A DNA stretch of 64,000 bases from Bathymodiolus brooksi. Its lineage: Eukaryota; Mollusca; Bivalvia; Mytilida; Modiolidae. Location of the stretch: the NCBI GenBank assembly GCA_963680875.1, contig OY804578.1:100407689-100471688 (forward strand), read 5' to 3'. Under the pieces are notes generated by a model that saw only the letters and a list, made by a program, of their open reading frames with translations, was not told where the DNA came from and ran no database searches. Within the stretch, counting starts at the first letter, position 1. Every line of letters starts with the position of its first letter. Positions 48,205 to 58,368 of this stretch are shown here, one piece after another. The position numbers and the translations under genes are program-made.

Positions 48205-48352
48205 CTGACCCCCCCCCCCCCCCCTCCCCCTCCCCCCCGGTGGAATGATAACGGTAAGCTTGTGTTGTTTGGACAAACAGGAGCATTGGTATTATTTTAA
48301 AAACACGAAATTTTCGAAGAATGCTACAAGGTTAAATTAATGTGCACCAAGA
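48205..48352. repeat. Diverged third partial copy of the 469-bp unit
   Basis: After a ~26-bp C-rich tract, GGTGGAATGATAACGG to TTAATGTGCACCAAGAA follows the last ~130 bp of the 469-bp unit, but with many differences. An older copy of the same unit therefore existed before the recent duplication. Confidence 0.7.
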
Positions 48353-48589
48353 AAAAAATCCTATAAGTCTATACCTTGACACGACATCTTTTCTTTTCTG
48401 AACTGTGACTAATACTCCAAAAATAAATCGCAAATAGCAATTTGTCGTGGCTAATTTACCATGTAGGAAATCAATACAATATGTTTCTATCGTGATAAAA
48501 TAATTGATTTCGTTGTGACAATGAATGTTATTTATACATAATATGAAATACTTATATTTGACCTTACATGTTGATTTGGATTGATTGTT
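48353..48589. other. Unannotated interval
   Basis: A 117-residue open frame on the minus strand (48332-48685) crosses this interval, a SINE tail and the 74-bp repeat. It has no domain and is not called. Confidence 0.3.
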
Positions 48590-48640
48590 GTTTAACGTCA
48601 AATACAGGATTGTGTATATTTCAGAACACTTTAGATTGAT
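48590..48640 (-). mobile_element. SINE/LINE tail fragment
   Basis: GGATTGATTGTTGTTTAACG, then TCAAATACAGG...ATATTTCAG, is a diverged minus-strand copy of the common tail. Confidence 0.4.
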
Positions 48641-48666
48641 AGTATTAGTAGAATCTAAAACAGACT

Positions 48667-48960
48667 CAGATTCCGTCAAATCCATATGCTGACAAAGATT
48701 ATATATTTATATTGTCGGTGGATTTTGATCACAAAAACTTCAGATTCCGTCAAATCCATATGCTGACAAAGATTATATATTTATATTGTCGGTGGATTTT
48801 GATCACAAAAACTTCAGATTCCGTCAAATCCATATGCTGACAAAGATTATATATTTATATTGTCGGTGGATTTTGATCACAAAAACTTCAGATTCCGTCA
48901 AATCCATATGCTGACAAAGATTATATATTTATATTGTCGGTGGATTTTGATCACAAAAAC
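48667..48960. repeat. 74-bp unit, four copies
   Basis: The unit begins CAGATTCCGTCAAATCCATA and ends GATCACAAAAACTT. Four contiguous copies with no mismatch seen. The last copy breaks at ACATTACAC. Recent amplification. Confidence 0.95.
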
Positions 48961-49433
48961 ATTACACATAATATAAATCGAAGTCATGATACTTTTATTA
49001 TTCTTAAAATGAATGTTACATATGCAAGACATTAAAACAGTAAAGTCTAAAATATCGCATGTTTAACAGGGCGCATCCATTTTGAAATTACTAAAATTAC
49101 CCACAACATTGAAGACGTCCGAGAAATAAATTCCATTGCATGGCAGGTTATGATTATACGGACAAGAGGTCAGATGTAGGAACGGAATCAGCCGAATTAT
49201 GACGAGTGACGGTTCCGCAGCTATGTATATATGGGTGGATGTTCAGATTGCCACTGTCCCGAAACCGAGGATATAATTGATGTGGTCTGGGGAAAGGTAA
49301 CTGACAAGCCTTCGTCGTTGATCATGCTCTGGCCTTCGTCCGTTGATCATGCTCTCATACTTATCGTGTACTTTCCATATTGAGATTGAGAAAAATAATT
49401 TATAAAAAAAAAAATCTCCTCGTTATAGTGTAT
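48961..49433. other. Unannotated interval
   Basis: A small direct repeat CCTTCGTCGTTGATCATGCT / CCTTCGTCCGTTGATCATGC lies near 49308-49350. Nothing else recognised. Confidence 0.4.
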
Positions 49434-49446
49434 ATTAAACTTTAGA

Positions 49447-50132
49447 TACGATAACGTAACCCTCAGTCCGGTTTTGCTCCCAGCGAGGGTTACGAATCGG
49501 TCCCATTCAACGTATGGGAGCAGCGCCCGGAGTGATTCACACCGGGCGGTTTTTTGTCCTAATTCCGTTGGAAGTGGTTGGAAAAATTAACGGGGGTGAA
49601 AGATAAATATATTTAGGTAAACCTTGAGGTGTTAAGTAAACGCTGCATCAATCCATGGTAGACCTATATCCATCTGAAAATTTGAATGCATGAAATCTTC
49701 TTTCTGTCCGACATTTTGTTTACAAGTTGCTATTTCACGTGCACTTGCCTCGTTTTGGAGATATCCTTATTTGGATCAATCGTAGTAAAACACATCGTAC
49801 TATTCGTAGTAAAGTTTTTCATATTTGGCATTCAGATCCATATATGAATAGGCTCCGCCCATCACGAGAGTATACGTAAGGTGCCATGGCGGACAAGAAA
49901 CAATTTTCGAATACTAAATCGATCGTGAAGGTAGAAACAGGTATTGTAACACTTATTTCGTATCGCCATTACTTAAAAATTGTAGGGAATAATAAGTTAT
50001 GACCAGATATGCAAAAAGAAAGTTGAAATATTCACTTAACGAAAATTTTAATTTGCTCCCATACGTTGAATGGGACCGATTCGTAACCCTAACTGGAGCA
50101 CAAGCGGAATGAGGGTTACGTTATCGTTTCTA
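49447..50132. mobile_element. 686-bp TIR element flanked by 13-bp direct repeats
   Basis: The left TIR has CGATAACGTAACCCTCAGTC, GGTTACGAATCGGTCCCATT, CAACGTATGGGAGCA. The right TIR is its inverse (TGCTCCCATACGTTGAATGG ... GAGGGTTACGTTATCG), about 83 bp each. The 13-bp repeat ATTAAACTTTAGA is at 49434-49446 and 50133-50145. The element has no transposase. Its interior has a promoter-like and ATG-containing segment (see the next feature). The superfamily is uncertain: a 13-bp TSD is longer than usual, so some of it may be chance or part of the end. Confidence 0.75.
49886..50002 (+). other. Possible captured first exon inside TIR element
   Basis: GTGCCATGGCGGACAAGAAA is a strong start-codon context. 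The frame reads MADKKQFSNTKSIVKVETG and is open for 38 codons. Donor-like sites AAG|GTAGAA (after 49930) and ACAG|GTATTG (after 49940) follow. Upstream lies a GC-box-like GGCTCCGCCC. This looks like the 5' end of a host gene carried inside a DNA element, but there is no second exon and no homology I can name. Confidence 0.25.
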
Positions 50133-50145
50133 ATTAAACTTTAGA

Positions 50146-50856
50146 CCACCATGGTCAAAACAATGCAAGGAACGTTTCAGCCAAGTTTGGTTAATTGAGA
50201 AAAAGATTGCAAGTTCTCGAGAAGAAGATTGAAATATGAAAAATTGACGGACGACATGTCATTGCACATTGCAACAGCTTACATGATGTGTTCTGTTTAG
50301 CCTACATGATTTGAAACACATCATATTGTAATCATCAATTTTGTATCCTTATATAACAAAACAATACGTGACTGAGGTATTTACTAACCCTCTTTCGTTG
50401 TGTGACTCGAGACACCTACAATCTATCAGCTATTTAAAAATAAAACTAGTATAATACTATACATTGTAGATATTTTTTAATCCCCTCAAATTATTACTAC
50501 ACGTGTTGTGTCTATTGCGTAATATTCTAAATCGAAAGTAATCTATTTATACTGTCTTGTTAATCAGGAAAACCACACTTCATTGTACATGGTACATTGT
50601 ATATTGGCAGTATTACATGGTAAGGTAAATATTTAATAGTTTGTTTTAATTGTGAAACACAATTGTGATGTATTTTTTTTTATAATTGTTTTGTATTTAT
50701 ATAACGTATTAACGGCACTTCCTCAAGGAGACTTTATAAACACGAAAAACTACATTAGATTAAATTGAAAGGTTCGAATTTTCTAGACTAAATATTGAAA
50801 TTAAATTAAAAACAAACTTACGAAAAGTTTTTCCTATAGATTCCATTCATTTTTAT
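50146..50856. other. AT-rich unannotated stretch
   Basis: No recognised feature. Confidence 0.4.
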
Positions 50857-50975
50857 AATGCTGCGTCCTGTCCACAACCACCTGTGAAAGTAAGGACTCT
50901 TTTTCGATTTTGAAGATTTTCATATTTGCCGTTCCAGGGCACAGGTACGTGTGGACAGGACCCTATGATGCCCCC
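50857..50975. repeat. Small inverted-repeat element
   Basis: AATGCTGCGTCCTGTCCAC at the left pairs with GTGGACAGGACCCTATGATG at the right, enclosing ~75 bp. It could be a MITE. No clear TSD. Confidence 0.4.
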
Positions 50976-51981
50976 TTTTTTTTTTAGATGTTGCCCCTCG
51001 AGGATCGTGCGCCCTAAATTAAATATCTACATTTTATTGCTGTGTTATTGAAATTAACAATTCCTAAATAATGTAATTATAATTGTTACTGTAAGATCTC
51101 CCATCTACAGGTGTTGGTAACATTTGCCGAATTTGACGATCCTCTTTTTGTTTGCTTGTCCCCCAAAGACTTTTTAATTAGTTGGTTCTACAATCTTTAG
51201 ACTGAGTGTACCCGAAAAAGGTTAGTACAGAAATTCGTAGTTAGATATCGAAAAACGAGGTGTGTAGAAACAATATGACACTAGCATCGATTTTAAGAGA
51301 AACTGGTGTCTTAGATAATTTTGTTCATCTGGTCACTACCAGGGCGTCTTAACAGCATTATAGACCACCAGTCAAAGCAGTGCACTGAGGTCCGTACCTA
51401 CACACAGGAATAAAAATGTAAATGGTCGATAAAATTAAACATGTATTTATTGTATTGGTACAAAAAATGTACTTCCAACAAAATCAGTGTTTTAACATTA
51501 AAAAACATGCCGTACACAACATACATAGATTAGCATTAGCCCCTATGCTCGTGGGCATCCGGGGAACTACCCTGAGTGTCCATGCGTTAACACGGCACTG
51601 GTTACCACCTTTGTTATTACGAGACCGTGGTGTAGTCAGGGCCAGCCTTGTGAAGTGCGGACCCAATTACTGTTCTCTGTAAAACCTGCAGCGTCTTGTG
51701 TGTACTTGAAGAGTCGAGAGTAGATAAAGCGCGGGGCCCAATGAGGAGCTTTTGCCACCACTTTGCGTCAGTTATCATAACTATTGATAGAACCATCTCC
51801 TCTTCCAAGGACAATTATAAATTAAACTTCGTATGGAAGGTCTGAATCGGAATCCTCTCATTGTTAAAGTTTGCTAGACAATGTTTTGTTTACATTTTAC
51901 CAGTAATTGGGAAAAGGCGCTGTCTATAATATTGTAGTGTCTATTGGTCGATTGAAAATATAAACACTGACGTGAACCAAA
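50976..51981. other. Unannotated stretch
   Basis: 51540-51760 is noticeably richer in G+C and open in short frames on both strands, but no domain or splice pattern is recognisable. Confidence 0.35.
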
Positions 51982-52259
51982 GGGCCCGGGTGGCTCAATG
52001 AGTTAGATAGTTGGATTACCTAACAACTCATACAAGCCTATCACCAATACGGCGCAGGTTTGCGCCCAGCTTTGTAATTTACAAAAAAAAGGTGCACTCG
52101 ACTCGCAGCCGCAAGTGATAAAGTTTACCAGTTGCTTGCCCATGGTCGGTGGTTCTCTCCGGGTACTCCGGCTTCTTCCACCACTAAAACTGGTCGCCAT
52201 GATATGGTTGAAATATTGCTGAAAATGGAGGTTAAAACACCAAAAATCAAATCAATCAT
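51982..52259 (+). mobile_element. SINE C, complete, with target-site duplication
   Basis: Head GGGCCCGGGTGGCTCAATGA, B-box-like AGGTTTGCGCCCAG, core CTCTCCGGGTACTCCGGC, tail GAAATATTGCTGAAAATGG. It is flanked by CTGACGTGAACC (51967-51978) and CTGACGTGACCC (52260-52271), a 12-bp repeat with one mismatch. Highly similar to the copy at 1974-2251. Confidence 0.9.
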
Positions 52260-52295
52260 CTGACGTGACCCCATTCGGAATGTCGTTTGTAGTTA

Positions 52296-52630
52296 CTGTA
52301 TCAAATACAAATACAAATATTTTATTGGCACAAACACAATTACAATAATTGGTAAAGGCCCAAAGTGAAGTTACAGTTCATGTCTATGAATAGAAAACTC
52401 AATAATATGACACTATTATGAATACTGAATAATCTCATTTCTAAGAGTTAGACAATTATTAATGTAAGAGCAAGTTACTCTTAATACTTTTAATGAATTA
52501 CTATTCATACAAAATTTGAGCATTTGATTCTCAGATAAATGATTTTTTTGTAGTATACTCAAAACATTACATTGAAAACTTCTTCTGTAATTGCAAGAAA
52601 AAAAACCATCCTAAGTTTATTTTTGAAGAG
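52296..52630 (-). mobile_element. LINE 3' end with TTTGTA-type tail
   Basis: On the minus strand: a coding tail ending at a stop (52416-52418), untranslated sequence, then GCCAATAAAATATTTGTATTTGTATTT. It is 5'-truncated where the 22-bp satellite starts (about 52640). Confidence 0.55.
52416..52603 (-). pseudogene. LINE ORF C-terminal remnant
   Basis: A minus-strand open stretch of about 62 codons: CNYRRSFQCNVLSILQKNHL, then SENQMLKFCMNSNSLKVLR, then YINNCLTLRNEIIQYS and a stop. The final 'L-x-x-x-Y/F-I-x-x-C-x-x-x-R' pattern is the same as in the LINE remnant at 35623 (LGKYIIDCLDIR). Its position just before an AATAAA and a simple tail supports a LINE ORF end. Too short to place in a clade. 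Confidence 0.5.
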
Positions 52631-52639
52631 GAAATTTAA

Positions 52640-53353
52640 ACAATGGTGATCAATAATTTAAACAGTAGTGATCAATCATTTAAACAGTGGTGATCAATAA
52701 TTTAAACAGTGGTGATCAATCATTTAAACAGTGGTGATCAATAATTTAAACTGGTGATCAACAATTTAAACAGTGGTGATCAATAATTTAAACAGTGGTG
52801 ATCAATAATTTAAACAGTGGTGATCAATAAGTTAAACAGTGGTGATCAATAAGTTAAACAGTGGTGATCAATAAGTTAAACAGTGGTGATCAATAAGTTA
52901 AACAGTGGTGATCAATAAGTTAAACAGTGGTGATCAACAATTTAAACAGTGGTGATCAATAATTTAAACAGTGGTGATCAATCATTTAAACAGTGGTGAT
53001 CAATTATTTAAACTGGTGATCAACAATTTAAACAGGGGTGATCAATAATTTAAACAGTAGTGATCAATCATTTAAACAGTGGTGATCAATAATTTAAACA
53101 GTGGTGATCAATAATTTAAACAGTGGTGATCAATAATTTAAACTGGTGATCGATCATTTAAACAGTGGTGATCAATCATTTAAACTGGTGATCAACAATT
53201 TAAACAGTGGTGATCAATAATTTAAACAGTGGTGATCAATAAGTTAAACAGTGGTGATCAACAATTTAAACAGTGGTGATCAACAATTTAAACAGTGGTG
53301 ATCAACAATTTAAACAGTGGTGATCAATAATTTAAACAGTGGTGATCAATAAG
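52640..53353. repeat. 22-bp satellite, ~32 copies
   Basis: Unit AATTTAAACAGTGGTGATCA plus AT. Each unit includes the palindrome TGATCA. Some units lack CAGT (18 bp). AAGTTAAAC variants are clustered (52820-52925), showing local spread of one variant. Not coding. It lies immediately upstream (in LINE sense) of the LINE end at 52296-52630. Confidence 0.95.
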
Positions 53354-54040
53354 TCTACCAATATCAACAAAGCGTTAAGCCACCGTTCACATTAAATCAA
53401 TGAACACAAAAAAGGGACACCAAGATATATGACTGTAATTCCAGGAACATAAATGTGGTGGGGTTAAACCGGTTAATTGGATCATAACCCTCTCATCTTG
53501 ATAACTGGATCTCCATCTGCAATATTTTTATAAACAAGCGATAAAAAAAAGCTGTACATACGTCACTACATATATAAACAAACGATTAATAAAACCTACA
53601 CATATTCTCTTGGACTCAAAAAGACCACATAATTATCACACAAATGAATTACAACATAAACATGGACAGTACAATTGCAGGACCAATGAATGCTCGTAGT
53701 TTACTGACTACTGGCTAGGAAGGTAGAATCTTTCGGTTAAAGACAAAAAAACACCCATAACTGATACTTCTAACAGATTTAAAGGAAAACGCCATGGTCT
53801 TAACAAGTTAGCGTGAAAATTTAAATGATAGTAAATAAAAGACATCTGTGTTAATGAATGCTAAAAATAGTATACCGTAAGGTAGAATTTGGTCATTGAA
53901 GTTGCATGTAGCACCAAATAATAGGGATCGCCATTTTTCAGAACTCTTCAATGTGAGGAGACAAAAGACATAATCCATTCTCGGATTATACCTGCAATTA
54001 AAGCTCTTTCGAAAGAGCAGTGACGTTACGTTGACGGTAT
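53354..54040. other. Unannotated stretch with one dispersed-repeat match
   Basis: 53455-53500 matches the repeat at 46174-46215. Nothing else recognised. A minus-strand 112-residue frame here runs into the CCGT repeat and is not called. Confidence 0.4.
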
Positions 54041-54708
54041 CGTCTATTATTATACCCCCCGCAAACAAAGTTTGGGGGGTATATAGGAAGCACCCTGTCC
54101 GTCCGTCCGCCCGTCCGTCCGTCCATCCGTCTGTCCGTCCGTCCATGTACCTTGTAAGCGCACTCCTCTTAAACGACTTATTGGATTTTTATGAAACTTT
54201 ACACATATGTAGTACACTACCTGCAGATGTGCATGAAGGAATATGGTTGCTGTCCAAAATTTAAAAGGGGAGATAATTCAACTTATACTTTCACGAAAAG
54301 GGGGGGGGGGCATGTACCTTGTAAGTGCAACTCCTACTAATCTGCTTATTGAATGTTTATGAAACTTTACACAGTTGTAGTACACAACCTGCAGATGTGC
54401 ATGAAGAAATACCGTTGCTGTCTAAAATTTAGAAGGGGAGATAATTCAACTTATACTTTCACGAAAACGGGGGTCGTGTACCTTGTAAGCGCAACTCCTC
54501 CTAAACGGCTTATTGGAGTTTTATGAAACTTTACACAGTTGTATTACACAACCTGCAGATTTGCGTGAAGGAATACCGTTGCTGTCTAAAATTTAGAAGG
54601 GGAGATAATTAACTTGCTAATATACCTGTATTCCAAAGTTTGAACATCATAGTATTGCAAGCGGGGGGTATCACTCAGTGAGGTCACTCACAGTTCTAGT
54701 TATACTTT
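54041..54708. mobile_element. Interspersed element with CCGT array and three ~165-bp tandem units
   Basis: Opens TATTATACCCCCCGC / AAACAAAGTTTGGGGGGTAT and closes GCGGGGGGTATCACTCAGTG, giving short inverted ends (ATACCCCC/GGGGGTAT). Next to the left end is a (GTCC/GTCCGCCC) array at 54098-54145. Three diverged ~165-bp units follow from 54146, each with CTTGTAAGCGCAACTCCTCC, TTTATGAAACTTTACACA, and CTGCAGATGTGCATGAAG. A central tandem core between short inverted ends is a layout known from bivalve non-autonomous elements, but I cannot assign the class. Confidence 0.6.
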
Positions 54709-54910
54709 GCTATAGAAACCAAGCAAGAAATAATTAAGATTTTTTAAAGTTTTATTCCATGGAACAAGAAATAACTCATTATTCCCGTGGCAAACTGCAC
54801 GTAGGTCAAATAATTGTGAGGGAATCTGCACGTAGCACAAAATAACTGTTTGAAATTGGCGCGCTTTTGCACGTCGAACCAATAACTAGTTATTTCCCTC
54901 ATATTAGTTC
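54709..54910. other. Unannotated interval
   Basis: AAATAAC-type motifs recur (ATAACTCATTATTCCC, ATAACTAGTTATTTCCC). Possibly the outer part of the fold-back element that follows. Confidence 0.35.
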
Positions 54911-55065
54911 AGTATAATAATACAGTTATGTCCTTCATGAGAAGTTAATATCCATAATTATTAAATTGAGAAAGGGTTATTTTCCCGAGGTCCGAAAAAT
55001 AACTTTTTCGAGATTTAATAATTATGGATATTAACTTCTCATGAAGGCCATAATTGTATATTATA
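54911..55065. mobile_element. ~155-bp fold-back element
   Basis: The left arm (54912-54965) includes TCATGAGAAGTTAATATCCA. The right arm (55013-55063) is the inverse, TGGATATTAACTTCTCATGA. The loop is ~47 bp. Few mismatches. No TSD identified. Confidence 0.65.
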
Positions 55066-55488
55066 TCAGCATTGATCAGTTGCAATTTTATCATTAAAAA
55101 TTATGTAAATCGTAAAATAACGTCGTATATTTATCTTTTGATATTTACAAAATCACTATGACTTCATGTCAAACATTTTATTGCACTAACGAAAAGGGAA
55201 AGTGTGAGAAGAATTTTTTTTTTTTTTTGTAATTACCGATCAGGACTACCCTTGTCAACACATTGACCAGTGACCACGAAAAACACGGGAAAGTACGATA
55301 GCATTGGCGACAAAAAAGGAAAAAAAACATGTGTACGCATGAAACGAATTAAAAGTGACAGTTATTTAACCTACGGTCAATCATGTAAAACATACATGGA
55401 ATTATACGTAGATACCCCCCCCCCCCAAAAAAATACCAATAAACTCATTTGTTTTATGAAAATGTAACATGGGATGGGAATAATATGT
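55066..55488. other. Unannotated interval
   Basis: T run near 55216 and C run near 55417. Nothing recognised. Confidence 0.4.
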
Positions 55489-56215
55489 AACAGGCACCGC
55501 CTGAAAAACTCGCGAAACCGGTATCAATCATGACTACTCGGCGATTTCTGCTACACCAGGCGTAGCGAGAATGGCCGAGTAGTTACGATTTGACCGGATG
55601 CTCTGCTCTTCGATACCTTTCGTGTCTCTTTCGTAAGTTCTCAATGGTTGTCGAAAAGCGGTAACCCGGATGTGTTGAAGCTTTTTCATAGGCATAGTGT
55701 ATGGATGATAAGGATTTCTGTTTTAGTCAAAGTAAATGGTATTCGTCATTATTCCTTTATTGATTTAATTTTACCATGCTTCAGTCATAAATAGCTCGCT
55801 TCGCGAGCTTATTTAGAAAACAATTAGGACGATATACAAATTGTTAACATTGTATTGCAGTTGATCTGATAATTATGAAACAGGCACCGCCTGAAAAGCT
55901 CGCGAAACCGGTATCAATCGTGACTACTCGGTAATTTTTGCTACACTAGGCGTAGCGAGAATGGCCGCGTATTTACGATTGGACCGGATGCTCTGCTCTT
56001 CGATACTTTTCGTGTCTCTTTCGTAAGTTCTCAAGGATTCTCGAAAAGCGGTAACCCAGATGTGTTGAAGCTTTTTCATAGGCATAGTGTATGGATGATA
56101 AGGATTTCTGTTTTAGTCAAAGTAAATGGTATTCGTCATTATTCCTTTATTGATTTAATTTTACCATGCTTCAGTCATAAATAGCTCGCAAAGCGAGCTT
56201 ATTAAGGCATAACTA
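55489..56215. repeat. 390-bp direct duplication ending in a palindrome
   Basis: Both copies start CAGGCACCGCCTGAAAA (55491 and 55881) and end TAAATAGCTCGC(TTC/AAA)GCGAGCTTATT. Between them GTAGCGAGAATGGCCG and AAGCTTTTTCATAGGCATAG are shared. The terminal hairpin GCTCGC...GCGAGC, close to the 3' edge of each copy, recalls Helitron-type ends, but I find no convincing CTRR end. Identity is about 95% by eye. Confidence 0.85.
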
Positions 56216-56882
56216 GAAGGGCTCGATGTTGGGAAGAGTCAGATACATTATTTATTCAACTAACATGATCCGTCTCCGTGATGTCACACGAAGAGGTGTC
56301 ATGGCCGCTTACACTACGAGAGGAAATTCCAAATATTCATATTTCTAATTGGGAATATTAATGTTAATAAAGGTGTTTTTTGTTTAATAATTAGTTCTTT
56401 ACGAATAAAAAGTTACAATGTATTGAATTATAACAATTGTTCAACTGACTGGAGTTTTCCTTTAATATCAATTAGTCATGAGCAGGTCTTCGTGGGAGAC
56501 CAGATTAAATATATAATCAACTTGTTGGAATCATATATTGAACATAAAATAGTATAATATGTATTCTAACATGACCTTCTTTTTTCGCTTTGTTAACAAA
56601 CGAGCGAGTTATCCATTCGGTATAATCTCATTAGCACATGCGCCGGTGAATGTGACTGACTTTTCCATTGGCATCATAAATTGTAACCCGAATAATCCAG
56701 TCGTTATATTACGCTCCCGCTGGTCGCTACATTAACTCATCTAACGATAGTGCCGATAGAAGGCGCATTATTATTCGAGTTATATAAATTGTGTGCGACA
56801 TTTTCCGCAAGCGTAAATATAAATTACCGTCTTCCAATCAAAATTTACTACCCTATTTGTACTCTTAGACATATCAGAATCG
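56216..56882. other. Unannotated stretch
   Basis: No repeat or gene recognised. A 77-residue open frame from 56750 runs into the hairpin below. Confidence 0.35.
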
Positions 56883-57038
56883 AAATAAATCATGGAAGCC
56901 AGAATGTGTTTTTGAGTTTTAACATGGATTGGCGGATATTAGTAAATTGTATCCCTCGCTTCTGGCTCGGGATAAAATACTAATATCCGCCAATCCATGT
57001 TAAAACTCCCAACACATTCTGGCTTCCATGATTTATTT
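56883..57038. mobile_element. ~156-bp hairpin (fold-back) element
   Basis: The arms 56883-56944 and 56978-57038 are inverted copies (AAATAAATCATGGAAGCCAG ... CTGGCTTCCATGATTTATTT), with only a few mismatches clustered at one point. The 33-bp loop has its own small inverted repeat ATCCC...GGGAT. RNA from it would form a ~60-bp stem, the size range of a miRNA-like or siRNA precursor. Confidence 0.8.
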
Positions 57039-57202
57039 CTTAAATGAAAAATAAATATAAGGGCTATTTGGACTTAATAGTTGTACCAGCAGATTGTCTA
57101 TATTTTTTTTTAGCAAAGTATACCTGCCTCAACGAATGAACTGCAGTTGCTAAATCTTTGCCTTTACGAATAAGATTTGTTCAAGTAGTTCACAAGTTTA
57201 GA

Positions 57203-57400
57203 TGTGTCAGATCAGTGCCTATCACCATTAACGTTGCGAGTTTGAATCCTGCTCAGGTGAGGTGCACTCGATATAACATTATGTGATAAAGTTTGTTAGT
57301 GACTTGCGGCAGGTTGGTGGTTTTCTCAACCAATAAAATATGCCACCACGATATAGCTGAAATATTGTTGAAAGTGGCGTTAAACGCCATAGCCCTACCC
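57203..57400 (+). mobile_element. SINE A, head partly lost
   Basis: Starts within the head at CAGATCAGTGCCTATCACCA. B-box-like GAGTTTGAATCCTGCTC, core GATATAACATTATGTGATAA, tail ATATTGTTGAAAGTGGCGTT. Confidence 0.82.
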
Positions 57401-58055
57401 CCTGAACTTTAAGATTGATATACAAATGTAGCTAAACAATAATTTGAGAAAAAACAACAGTATAATTTAGTAGCAAAAGTAGAATTTAATTTTTTATTTT
57501 ATTTTATTAATGCACATTTGGGTTTTAGCATCACAATTTACATAATATACATGTACAGACAAGACAAATAAAGCATACATGTTGATCCTTTTAATTACAA
57601 ACTTTTCTCACATATAATGAAATAAACACCATATATCCACCAAAAATAGAAACAACATCTTAACATGTTAATGAAACTGATAATAACCTCATTGATTTAT
57701 TATTATATAAGTGATCTTCCCTCATTTCGTTAATATATATGTATTTTGTTTATTCCTGATAGAAAATCTCTTTGTTTAATCTTTCTCTTATGGAATATCA
57801 AGGATTGTCATTTTGGTTCTAATATGAAAAAATCAATTGACAGATCATTAGATAGCGACTCAGGTCGTCGTGCCATATGTGGCTATTTCTTCTCTTAACA
57901 CTGGGAATTCCATATAATAATGGACTCGAGTATCGATCATATTTCACAATGAAAGCGGATTTGACCAATACGACTATATGTATATTGATGATTACAGTGG
58001 CGTATCAATGGGAGTGTTCCAATGATTAGAAACCACATTTTCCTGACAAATGTAA
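57401..58055. other. Mostly unannotated; possible LINE tail at ~57490-57600
   Basis: On the minus strand near 57500: CCAAATGTGCATTAATAAAA, then AT-rich TAAAA units, could be another LINE 3' end. No coding remnant recognised. Confidence 0.3.
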
Positions 58056-58108
58056 GGATTATGGTGATTAACGCCACTTTCAACAATATTTCAGTTATAT
58101 CGTGGCGG
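58056..58108 (-). mobile_element. SINE A tail fragment
   Basis: TTATGGTGATTAACGCCACT, TTCAACAATATTTCAGTTAT, ATCGTGGCGG. Only the 3' end is present. Confidence 0.75.
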
Positions 58109-58309
58109 CCTGACAAATTAAAAAGATTGCAATGACATCAGATAAATTAAACCTAAATATAGCCTAAGGATCTCCTGCTTTTCTTTTCACGAGAATATTC
58201 TTTTTTTAACAATTCAAACATTCTAGGTGAGTGAAAGGGTTTTTTGTAGGTTTCGGAGCCAGACCAACAAAAATAATCTCAAGAATGAAGATATTTGAGT
58301 TCTGACGAA

Positions 58310-58368
58310 TGATTGATTGATTGGTGTTTAATACCAACATTAGCAGTATTTCAGCTATATCGTGGCGT
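58310..58368 (-). mobile_element. (ATTG)-tailed SINE/LINE tail fragment
   Basis: ATTGATTGATTGGTGTTTAA, TACCAACATTAGCAGTATTT, CAGCTATATCGTGGCG. Same type as 7884-7986. Confidence 0.7.

Noticed and set aside
48332..48685. 117-codon minus-strand open frame
   Set aside because: Crosses a SINE tail fragment and the edge of the 74-bp repeat. No domain or splice support.
53808..54146. 112-codon minus-strand open frame
   Set aside because: Starts in the CCGT array (Asp-Gly-Arg-Thr repeats) and has no domain.
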